Shown here: piece after piece, positions 25,738 to 37,400 of the stretch | Layout of the letters: each line of letters opens with the position of its first letter | How positions within the stretch are numbered: the stretch's first letter is position 1 | Source of the DNA: Pipra filicauda | Taxonomy: Eukaryota; Chordata; Aves; Passeriformes; Pipridae | Assembly: GCF_003945595.2 (NCBI RefSeq) | Contig: NW_024104665.1 | Coordinates: forward strand, 2,447,651-2,511,650 | DNA length: 64,000 bases | Direction: 5' to 3' | The notes under the pieces: model-generated | Told to the model about the DNA's origin: nothing | The model's input: the letters and a program-made list of their open reading frames with translations, nothing else | Database searches by the model: none | Made by a program: the position numbers and the translations under genes

Positions 25738-25768
25738 ATTACATTATGATTATTAATTATAATGTAAT
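25738..25768. repeat. AT-rich inverted repeat with homeodomain cores
   Basis: Two perfect 10-base arms, ATTACATTAT (25738-25747) and ATAATGTAAT (25759-25768), flank an 11-base loop. The loop and the flank carry several ATTAATT/TAATTA cores, the core site of many homeodomain proteins. It could extrude as a hairpin or bind a dimer. AT-rich DNA gives such arms by chance more often than GC-rich DNA does. Confidence 0.6.
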
Positions 25769-28420
25769 AGATCTCTGGCTATTCTTTTACAAGGAGCTTA
25801 AAATAATTTCCAGGTGCTGCATCAAGTTATGCAACAGAAAGGGATTCAACTGACTCAATAAGTAAGAGTGAACCTTAACAAATCTGGAGAAAAGGAAATA
25901 TTCTGTACAGAAAAACACATATATATATAACATTTTAATCTCTAGAGTTTTTCTGGGACAGAAAAGTCTTTTTTTCCCACCAGTTCTATTCTCAAATATT
26001 CTCAGAGGCAAACACTGCAGTTGCCAGTTAAAGATGGGTAACTAAGAATCAGATTTAAAACCTTGTCCAAAAGTCATTCAGAGCCAGTGGTAGCACAGAG
26101 CAAACCCTGCCTCTGGCTCTCCAGCTTGCTTTGCTTTCAAGGTGCAGGAAATCACAATGAAACCTGCTGACACGTGCCAGAAGTGATGTGTTTATGTCAT
26201 GCTAACCTGGCATTGTGCAGAGTCACTGGCACACAAGGGGCAGTTGGGCAAACATTGCTGCTCTGTCCCCCAGGGCTGGAGAGTGCATGGGGGCAGGAGC
26301 AGAAGGAGGCTGGTTCTCACAGACAGCACCCTAAAACAGATCTTATACGATGAAGGCATGCTGCCTGCCTCTTACACAGATTTTAAGCCTCTTTGGAACA
26401 ATTTTGCCTAGTGGAATGTCCTTACTAATGTGGCCTAGGTAGCTGCGTCAGTTTTTTGATAGTCTTCTGCATGCCACAGCCTTTAAGTTCCTGGGCCTGC
26501 TGCTTTTCAGAGGTCCACCCTTCTGTAATGCCTCCAGTTCTCTAACTGATGGGATGCACACAGTGTTATGTTTCCTAAAAACTTGTGTTTCTACCCTGTG
26601 TTGCTTATTTGTCTGCATTAGAAACTATCACACCAGTAAGTTGTGTATGTACTCTTAATGACTGAACAAAACAGATAATTTTGAAAAGTATGGAAAAGAA
26701 AAATAACTCTACTAGTAGCATGGGGTTTATATTCCACATTTAAACATTGCCAGCAATGAAGCCATTCTGTACATCTTATTCTGTTGAATTTTATCATGTT
26801 TGAGTCTACTGGGAAACTTCCCTTGGTAACTTAAAGACACAGCTTATCTGCTTGGACCCTGGAGTGGTCCTAAGAATATACAAGCTATACCCAGGTGGAG
26901 CTGTATCAGAAGGCTTTTTTCCACTTCATGTAGTAAAGAAAAATAACAAGAAAATAACACTTTTACACATTCATCTGCAACTTCAGCTTTTTCTCTCATG
27001 AAGTCACAAAACCACACAACATGTTTACACCACTGCCAAAATTCAAAAACTATAAATAGGTCTATAACCTTTTGCTTCAAATTGGAACATGGGATTCTTT
27101 TCAAAAGACAGAAAGGAAAATGGAAAATTTATTACTGAAAAATAAACAACGTCCCTTCTATACAGGCATTGTAGCACATATGTTCAACAGCAACCAAATG
27201 TGATGTCAAAAAAGAAAATAACCCAGAAAATTATGATTTTTGGGTGAGGATTTAAACAGCAGGAACAGAGGAGTATTTAAAAATAAAGAGCCTATTATAT
27301 TCAAATGAAACAAAGAATGAGGAGACAAAATAATAAGCTATAAAAATATATCTGTCAGCAAAGCTGTTCCAGGACTGAATGCTTCCCCCGTGAGATTCTC
27401 AGGAAACACCAGGCACCCTCCAGGTTTAAAGCTTTCATCCCTGGGCTCTGAGCTATATTGGTTTCCTGTATAAAAGGAATTGAGACGAGAAGAAAACATT
27501 TGACCGACTGCCCCAGCAATCATACGATGTTTTATACTTTGTGGAGCGCTGCCTAACACAACAAAACCGAGTATTGTTACAGAGGACTCAAAGAGTCCAA
27601 CCAATTATGTCCCTTCATGAGTACAGCTATACTAGCCTTTGATCACCAGTTCTAACTACCAGCAGTAAAGCAAACACAAATCTGCAGACAGCATCAATAA
27701 ACCTTGCAGTGGGAGGGAACAGAGATACTCTGTGCCCAGTTGCCTTTTTCTTTTTTGTTTGGTCCTCCCCCTGCCCCTTTCCCTAAATCCTGATCAAAAT
27801 TATCTACTAGTTGCCTTCTCTAACTCATGGGCAGACTCAAAGAAAGTGAAGGGTGTCTTTCCCTGCTTTTTCATGCCATTGCATGGCATCAAGCAGAATT
27901 TTTTTTTTTTTTAAAGCCCACTTCAGCAGAACTCTCTAACCACAGTAAAATTCTATTCCAGTTATTTACCTGGAATTCATCTGTGTTTTTATTAAACTCT
28001 GTTTTTACGCACACACAAATGTAATACATGTATTCATGATCAAAGAGTATGTAGAAACACTCTTTTCTCTACTGTTTCTTTACTGTGTGGACTTTTTCCT
28101 GAAGATTTTCCCACCAAAAACAAGCTAAACACTCCAGATTTTCTGGTGATTCGTACTATTATTTTGCTATAATCTCACAGTGTCGGACTTAATCGGTGAA
28201 GAGGTCTTGGCTGAGTAGGTGCTGGGTATTGCTCACCCAGCAGTGTAACCTGGGCTTTTTATTCCCACAGTGCACAGGTTCAACAAAACAGACTTCCCAT
28301 ATCCAAGAAGCACATAGTCTTTTCAAGCTCAGAGACACAACTTCAGCATAAAAACCACAGTGGTTTTCATCATGCAGAACAGACAGGTTTAAGGCACAGA
28401 TCTGAACAAAAGATTAGGAA
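25769..28420. other. AT-rich non-coding DNA
   Basis: No gene is recognised. A run of 14 T lies at 27899-27912 and a short AT alternation near 25918-25928. Open frames up to 88 codons are taken as chance. Confidence 0.6.
27899..27912. repeat. Run of 14 T
   Basis: Uninterrupted homopolymer T tract with no recognisable element next to it. Confidence 0.85.
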
Positions 28421-28715
28421 AGGCAGTGTGGTCCAGCAGTTAAGCCACTAGCCTGGGACCTAGAAATCACAGCTCTGCAAGCATTGCCTGTGACAGAGCC
28501 TGTGCTGCTGGTGGCACCACAGAAAATCACATTGGCCTCAAGCCCCGGAAATATGCATGGCCTGAATGCCCTTGAAATCACACAGAGTCAGGCAAAGAAG
28601 TTCTGAAGGTTTGGGCCTCGTTTCCTTTGTGCTGCAATAACTGTCTGTACAATGAAAGGTAATAACATTGACCTGTCTCACCAAGTACATTGAATACCCA
28701 CTGTAAGAGGGACAC
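28421..28715 (+). mobile_element. MIR/CORE-type SINE relic
   Basis: The left part (GGCAGTGTGGTCCAGCAGTT, then GCCACTAGCCTGGGA and CACAGCTCTGC) follows the tRNA-related head and body of ancient amniote MIR/CORE SINEs in order. The right part (28616-28682: GGGCCTCGTTTCC, then CTGTACAATGAAAGGTAATA and GACCTGTCTCACC) follows the part of the family that reads like CCTCAGTTTCC, CTGTAAAATGGGGATAATA and GACCTACCTCAC. About 80 bases in the middle do not fit and may be an insertion or heavy decay. These elements were active early in amniote history and are dead here. Alignment was done by eye from memory of the family, so the ends are approximate. Confidence 0.65.
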
Positions 28716-31700
28716 CTAGCATACCTGCTAAGGCCATGTGCTGTACTGCTTCAAAGAAGCACAAAAACAAATACTAGGTTTCTTATCAGCCTCATGCTGC
28801 ACTTCTAGTAGTAAAAGCATGGGATTGCAACCTCACGGACCTCTGAAGAATTACATATAATCCAATCCTGTTACCCTTATGTCTGTGGTCAGATATTTCT
28901 TAGTAACTGGTGGATGCTAAATGGACTTTATGCCTGCTGTCTGCTTTGTCTGACACATAATTCAGCTCCTGCCACTGCATAAAGTGCTCAGTTTATTTAG
29001 CCGTGTCTCCCCCCAGCTGGCAGGGCCAGTCCTCCTCCCTTCCAGCACTGCATGTCACTTGGGAGAAGCCCTGCATCCATGGCTGGTTGGCAGGAACCCT
29101 GTCTCTCATATGTAAAGGCAAGACAATGGTTTTTTTAACCACATTGCCCAGAAAAATAAGGATCTAATACAATTTTTCCATGTTCTCTTCAGGTAAAACT
29201 TTACATGCTATTATTAAAATTTGTAATAACTATTCAAATCCAAAATTTCGGGTGGGAGGATCTTGAGGAGAGGGTGGTAGTTCTTACTTGCAGTACACTA
29301 AAACAACATGACTTGGATTCAGCTTCCAACTGACTATAAACTTCACACATGTTCTCACCACATCTTCCCAGAACACCAGTTCGTTTTGCACATGATCCAG
29401 ACGATATGGCATCTTTTTTCTCACCATTTGTCTGTCTTATCTATTCAAAATATAATCTGGAGAATAACAGATTTCATTTGCTTTGATGATCCATAGCCCT
29501 TAACACAAGAAGAACTTTGTGAAAAACATTACTATAATACAGCCAGAGCTTTTTCACTTTGGTAGCACTACTTACATCTGGATGAAAAAGCAATGCATGC
29601 CAAATAAGTAGTAAAAGCCAAAACACATGGGTGTTAGCAAAAAAGACAGCTCAAGATTTATAATTTACAATCTTTTATACTTGTGCCTTTCTGATTTTTA
29701 AAAAATAGTCTGCATAACTTTTAAGCATACTCCCAGAAGCAAAGAAACAAAGTACTGTATAGAGAAAAGTCAAAGAAATGTCAAGCATAAACCAAAGACT
29801 GAATAGAAATTAAAGCCAAGCCCTTATGCAGAAATAGAGTAGGTAAAATACAGTATCTATAGCAAGTAAAGCTGGATTTAAATAATTACTGTCCTATAAT
29901 AAATTGGGAACACAGTAGATGTGTGAGTGAGACACAAGGTGAAATTACATCTAATATGGTGATTCACACTTACTCAGAAAATCTGGTTGCTACTATACTA
30001 GTTGATGTCAGGCTGCATTTTATTCAAACCAATAAAATCTTTTGTGTGGTCTCTTGACCTCACTAATTGTCTAATTTACATTTAAGACAATAATGTTGCT
30101 TAGTAATTTAAAAAGGAAGTGTTCCCACCCCGGAGTGTTATCCCTGCATCTCCTCTGAAGAAACTTTAAACTGATGAATGCTGCAAGTGAATGGGAGTTT
30201 CCTGCATCCCAGTTTGTAATTATCTCTCTTAATTGGTAAGGCTTTACATACTAATTCTATCTGGCATGCTCAGAGAAGGCAAAATCTGGAGTTATCCTGA
30301 TTTACCTCTTCCTGTGAAGGTTAGAGGAAAAGTAAAAGTCTCTCCTAAGCAGGCTCAAAGGTACCAAGATGTAATCCAACAATGCACAGACACTTAACAT
30401 CTTTTAATAACCTTGTATTTTAAAGAGTAAACCCATCTTGATATTCTGGTAACCAAAGGTCAGTACAGAACTCGAACAAACAGAGGTTGGGACAGCTGTG
30501 CAGCATCTTTGGCCCAAACCTTACTGTACTAGAGGCAGGAACTGCATAGCTTGACAGAAAAAGCATTATGCCTTAAAAAGTTATTTCATCTTTCTTACAC
30601 CAATAAGCAAAGGAGGTGAAAAATGCTAAGTGATCTACAGAAGAAGCTGTCTCTATCTATCTTCTACTATGCCATAAATGGAGAACTGAACACTCAAGAT
30701 AGAGCTGGAGTCAGTAGGTTGGTTTCTCAACATCACATTTTCCTTCCAATCACTGTAAAGAGTTGTTTGAGTTTGGTTTTTTTATATAATACAGTTGCTA
30801 CTATTCAAACAGTAAGAGACTACAGGTGCTTTCTTGCTAAATATAAAACAGGTATAAAAACATCTCAGAATGAGGCAGACCCCTTTAAACACTATGTTTG
30901 GTGAGTATTACCATACTGATAGGTAGTCCACTAGCTGAGGCCACTTCCGTCTGAAGCCTCTGTGTGTACATACAAGCTGAAAGCAGAAGCTGGTTCACAC
31001 CACAGGGTGCATCAGGAATTACCAGTATCACTGGTTTACATACTTCTGTTCAAAGTCTCCTGTTTTGCTACCCATTTTCCCTGGGTGCAAAGCCACATCA
31101 CAGTACAGTGCCACATTGCTTACATCAGTGTGACTTTGTGGAGGGATGTGTATAAGTAAAACGGATTTGATCTACAGATCTGAGTTGATAAGAAAAAAAA
31201 AAGGTTTTGCTGCTGGATATTTTTGTGTGTGGAGAAGTTTAACCTGGGTCATTTCAGCACAGCCCCATAAACAGCTGCATGAGCACAAGCAGAGCAGCAA
31301 AAAACTGGCAGCAGGAACAGGAATGAGCAGCAGGGGTAGGAAGCAGGAATTTCTGAGTTTGTCTTGTGTCAAATCCAATTTATGTAACATCTAATTACAT
31401 CCTTAGATTTACTAAATGGGGAAAGGAAACAATCCCTAGTTTTGAAGACAAGATCTGATGTAAATTATTTTATATTGCTTGTACTTACACAAAAACCAAG
31501 ACTTGGACATACTGCATTCATTTTTGAGTTCTGTTCTGAATTGAGCTAAAGGAATTGTTCCTTAAATGATTGCTGGGAGCCAACCGATCATAACTGATGA
31601 AATCTCCTCAAACTTGCCAATTCCTGAAATTCTTTCTATTTTTTCCCCAAATGACACTGCATTCATCCAGCAGTAAAGGACACCAAGACACCAGCAGTAG

Positions 31701-34419
31701 CTGATGCGGTGTGCCCCTCACCAGATGACACACTGAGATGTGACCATGCTCCTCACAAAAAGAGGGCAGCAGTAAACCCCTTTAAAGATTGTAGTTCCCT
31801 CATTTTGCTTCTAAATGGTTCGGCAACATAGGACTGACAAAAATGGTTGGAAAGGATACCAGCCCCTGCTGGTCTCCTCCACTCTACCCAGGGCTGCTGC
31901 CCAGTTGTGGGGTCTGCATATCTCTGCTCTTCAAATGTAGTTCACAACCCAGGGTAATAACAACATAAACAGTGGCTAGGTTAAAATACAAGGCACTAGG
32001 CAGTGGTGGCGGAAAAGCTGATATATGCACTCATTACAGAAACTTCTACCGCAGAGCAATGTTTCAACAAGAGAGAAATACCCAACGACAGATAAATCCA
32101 ACAAAAAAAAAATAAATTCACCATATCTCTGAATCAACACAGAGCTAAACCCACAGAAATACTTCCTTCAGTTTGCAGTGTACAACTAAGAACACACCTC
32201 AACTCCCAGAAGTACTTAGAGCAGATCACAGTACCACATGCCTTTTATAAGGCACCATGCAGTTCCCATCTCTATAGCTACAGCTTTTTGGCAATAGTCC
32301 AGATCATAAAAGGCTGGGTCACATCTCTCTTAAAAGAACAGTAATATAGCTCAGCTTACACTGGCTGACAATATTATGAATGCCACAGAGAAGATAAATG
32401 AGAAGAAACTATTCACATTGTCTTGGATACAAGAAATAAGGAACATCCAGTGAATTTTTAGGAGAACACAATTAAAACTACATTTGATAAGACAGCAGTT
32501 CACTGCAATGGCTTGTTATAGAGGCATTTAAGACAAGATTATCAGTTCAGGCAAAATTCTGTAGCATAAGTCCCTTGGTAACTGTTATGAACTGGAGACA
32601 ACCTACAGTGCAGCAGTCTAGCTTCCCTGCAGCTGCAAGGGTGTATTGCATAGAGCAGCGTTATAAATGCCATATTTTCTGCATCCTTTTCAAAGCTACT
32701 GCCTCTGTTGGACAGAACACAGGGCAAGAGAGGTAAGAGAGACTTTTCATGAGGAACAGAGTGGCTCTTCCAAATGAAGCACGTTTATATTGTCATTGGT
32801 TGTGTTTGTCACATCTAGGGAGACTGCAAACGCTGTGCAGCTGTCCTCTGGTGTGTACACAGAGCCAGGCATGGCAGTGCTACAGTCATGATTGCAACCT
32901 CCTGATATTGCTGCAGGACAAACATGGTAATACTAACAATTAGTGACTTAGATAAAGCTCACATTTATAAATTCCCTATCAAAATCACTGAGGTTGTGTG
33001 CAGTGTAAACTCCTCCAACACATAGCTAGAGCTCTTCCCACTCTCTGGGATACGTGTTCCCACTCTCTTCCATGGACCAGCACTAACACATATGTGACCT
33101 CCTGGGGAGCAAGTTCACACAGCTTATCCCTTCTTTTTCAAGTTACTTTTTGGCTGGATCAGCTCCTGAAACAGTGAAGTAGAATCACTTGAGCATTGGT
33201 GCAAAAGAAGTGGTAATCATGTATGATGGCAGATAGGAGGTAAGGAAAGGATGAGACTGATGCATAACCTGACCTGGACCATATCCTGAATCTTGGCTAA
33301 AGGAGAATGCCATGGCCATCATGAACCTAAGGGGTTTTCTAAGTCACAGAATTGCACAATTCACCTCAGCAGCTGCCATTCTGAACTTTTCCGCAAAGAT
33401 TCAGCGAAATCTTCATAAAGATGTGGACAAATGGGCAGACGAGAATGCCCCACTGGGCACATACTTGGCAGACTATGGCAACCCCAGGCATTTACAAAGA
33501 CAACAGCAACCGCAAGAAATTAACTGCTGTGCACAGGAGTCCTTCCAAACATCAAAGAGGGGAGACTAAATTTGGCCCCTAAAAATTAGATGCAGTCAAG
33601 TGTTCTCTGACAACCCCATCATCTCAAATGCTGCTTCTTCACATGAGGGACTATGCCTGTGGGGCCTGGGGACAGAAGCCAGCTGGAAGTACTTGTTGCT
33701 CGTACTTGCTGTTCCAAGGTTCATGTTGTGTACCAAACTGATTACCAAGACACCAAGGGAAAATTATTTCTCCCAGACATCTTTGGCAATTCATATTACT
33801 GCCAAGTGTATTCCAGGCTCCAAATACAACTCTCTAGCCTGCAAAGCCTTCCCATGGCCTTAGCACATGAGTCATCAAAAAGAAAATGGGATATGATTTT
33901 ACCAATAGGCTTCTCTGCTGAGAGAAACTTCTCATTTTTTTACAAATACATAAATAATTTGGTTCTCAAAATGTACCCCTTAGAAGAAATAGCTGTCAAG
34001 TAGACAGCAAAGAAAAGCTGTAAGTAACACCAGGCTACAATTTACATTCACCAAAATAGTTGGAGCTACTTAAGGAGAGGCTGCAGCACAAGGAATTCTT
34101 CCTTCAAAATATAGCTGGACCCAAGTAACACCTCAAGAGGTGAGAAAAATTTGCCTAAAATTTTGCAAAAGCAGCCTATGATCAAAACAAGAGGGAATTA
34201 ATAAGTCTCTTGGGACAAAAGGCTCATCTTCTTACTCCAGGTATTCTGTCCAAGCAGTCTCCCTTAATGTGTAGCAGAAAGCACAAAGTCCAGCAGGTGC
34301 GGTCTGGAGATGGGAAATAACTGATGTCAACAGTAAAGGGTGGCAACAGCACCTCTTGAACTATCCATCCATATAACTTTAACCTAGTTTCTATTTGAAC
34401 TGATTTACATTTCTTTTAG
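28716..34419. other. AT-rich non-coding DNA
   Basis: No gene, RNA gene or clear repeat. Overlapping frames on both strands at 30962-31394 and 33312-34003 lack coding periodicity or domain-like composition. One frame (33312-33569) begins at an ATG in good Kozak context (GCCATGG), but its product is not recognised. Confidence 0.55.
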
Positions 34420-37400
34420 TTGCTAATGAACCTACCCAAAGGAGACTGTAAACCCTGGGAGGATTCCCCAGGTCTTTTGGGCTCAGGCCCTCTACTGAGT
34501 GCAGGCAGACAAAACACAGAGTTTGGCCATCACTCGTATTTCAACAGCTATGGATCACACAGTTTCACATCACAGAAACTGTTCCAAATAGTTAAAATAT
34601 TCCCCATCAAACCACTCAAGTTTAATTTTTCTCAAAAAAAAATAATAAAGAAAGAATAAAAATATAAGGTGTGTTTCTTCAAACCAAAACACTGTCAGAT
34701 CAGACACTGGCACAAGTTCAGACCTAACATTTGTGAGACTAGATCAAAGCAGAACTCCAGAACTAAAACACAAGGAATGAACAGGTCTGGATCTCCCTGA
34801 TGTGTTTTTTTTTGAAAACCAATGTCATTCCTACTGTGGGTAAGGCATTTCCCAATGTAACAGGGGGGCGAATGAGTGCAGCACTCTCAGGAATCACATT
34901 GAAGCAGAACAGAGACCACTAAGACTGGAGGCAACCAGAAGGGCACAGATGAAAGGAGCGTAAAGAACAAGTGAATGCTGAGAGCTGGAGGGAAAACTTC
35001 CTACAAGGATTGCAATGCCTCAGAGCAAGTCCTGGGAGCCCCAGGCAAGTGGCCATTGTTTGGGCCAGTAAGTAAGCCCTGTTTTACTACTTAAATGATT
35101 TGAAGAGGGTTCCAGCTTCTATGTCCCTGAGGACTATCTTCCCAATACTCACTCTGAAAGTCACTCTTTTTTTCCCCACTACCTGCTGTGTGTAACATCA
35201 TTACAGTGCTATGAAATAGCTCAGGGACAGAGCTTGTGGAGACCTGCTCAGGCATTTTTATTCGCAGTTTTGTCTGAAGCTGCTTGGAGCAGATTAAACA
35301 TGCAGATGTAAAAACCTCTGGGGTAAAAACCCATCCCTGTCACATTAACAGCACCCATATTCAAAAGCTCACTGGAGCTTTGTACGAAAAGAGGATCATG
35401 AACACAAGTTTTGGTTGTATACAGAGAAATTATTTCAGTCTATGGCCCCCACGTTCCTGGTCACTGGCCAAACCATGGGCAAATAACATCCAGAAAAATA
35501 TCAGGGGATTAAGACACTCAGGTCTACAAGTTGGCCTGCACTTTCCCCAAAACAGTGGGACTCAGGGAAAGGCTGACAACAACTGAGACCCTGTTGACAC
35601 TCAGTTGTCAGCTTCACACTCTCTTTTAACATCATTTGAACACTGTTCTACTGCCAAAACTGTGTGGAAATTTCAGAGACCAATGGCCTTGCAGCAAAGT
35701 CAAACTCGTGTACAAAGTCAAACATCATGTGATGCTGAGCACTGGGAATTACAGTCCACCAGGATGGAGTAATCTGTCATCCACTCACAGGCACGGGGAC
35801 TCGCACCCTAATGGAATCTATGGGAGTTCCCAATGTTCAGAATCAACTTCTCTGGAGACAACAGAATCAAAGACCATATTGAACCATTGTCCCACCATGG
35901 TCCTGCTCATTTCAAGAATTTATTTCTTGAATCAGGAAAGCTGAAGAAAGTTCTCTTAATCTGTGTGGACTGGATGGGTGGGGAATCTGTTTTTCTCCTT
36001 TTTCTTGTACACATTGATGATTTGCTTTTCTCCTGTAGAAATCCAAGGGTCACAGCCTAGACAGTGTCAATGAAAGCACACAGGCCCAGAGGAAGGTAAT
36101 TCTAAAGTGCTTTTTATTTAATTTGCCTGAGGTCAGACAAAAGAGCAGCAAAGGAGAACAGATCATTTTGGCATCTGCAAAGAGGTGTAAGGAAATGTTG
36201 AAGAGTCCCCACAGAGACTGTCATTCTGAAGTTCTCTCTAACAATGTTGAAGAAAAGCTTCAGGATACTTGGAAAAGAATATCAGCACATATCATGCATT
36301 TTATAGCAAAGTTTGATTAAACCAATATGCCAGATTCAAGAGTCCCATTGGGCTCTGTGTTCAGATTTTGTGGATACTTCCAGTTCAACACATATTTACT
36401 CAATTTCCAGCTTCAAGACACATCAATCTTTTAGGATATCTTAAATGTGGAGATTAGGTGGCCTATGCCTGCATAACTCAGCTAGACCAGTCATCAATCC
36501 TTTTGCAAAGAAGCAAATGTACCACATGTTTGTGGCACATTTGCCTTACCATGCAATGTCAGCAATCAACGATGAAAGCATGCCAGGCATTTCCATCCAG
36601 CTGCTAAATCAGAACCATTTTTCTTATAGAAAATCTGCCAATTATAAAAATAACTTAATTCCAGGTGGTTAGCAGTGGGCTGGGTGGGTCAACAGAAAAT
36701 CAATACTGCTGTCCACACAAAAACACTATGTTTTAGCCAAGAACATTTAAACTCCAAACCTGCATGACATATGAGGAACACCTACAACTTTCTGTGCATG
36801 ATCCACTGAATGTATTGCTCCAGCTGATCTGAATTATATGTTGCATTGACAGATTTATTTCAAAGGGCATTTATGAGTAAAAGAAGAAAAACACAAAATA
36901 AGAGTCTTCATTTCTGCAGAGCTGTCCTCTTGTGAATAAAGGCTGTTGCTTCTATTGAGATAAGAAGAAATTGCTATGCTAACACCAATCATGTGTGAAA
37001 GCTAACAGCCAGCTCAGGTCAGGGCAGAACTCTTGCTAAAACTTGACAAATTTTTCAAATGTGACTAAACTGTGGCAAAGCCCAAGGTTTCCTAAAGCCA
37101 CAGCAGTATCAAGGACAGCTCTAAGGTATCTGACTCTTTCTGATGTCTCTATCCTAAACACTTCAGTTATACCAATAAAAGTTACAACTAAGTTGAAAGC
37201 ACATTAAAGATGGGTTGACAGGTGATTGACAGGTGACACTGCAACGTGTGATGTCCTCAAGTACCATTTCACAGCCTTACATGGCAGGTCAATAAGTCTG
37301 GTTTATCCAGCTTCTTCTAAACCCAGCCCACAGACTGGCCCATCATGGTAATGCTGCACTGTATCAGAGCCTTTCCAAGGAAAGATAGAGTCCTGCACCT

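Noticed and set aside
27580..27606. CR1-like string GAGTCCAACC
   Set aside because: Only ten bases match the familiar 3' region of CR1. The flanks do not align.
35941..36050. Reverse-transcriptase-like string (LVHIDDLLF) in one frame
   Set aside because: Only the short DD motif resembles a retroelement polymerase. The surrounding residues lack the other conserved blocks and no LTR or neighbouring gag/pol-like frame is seen.
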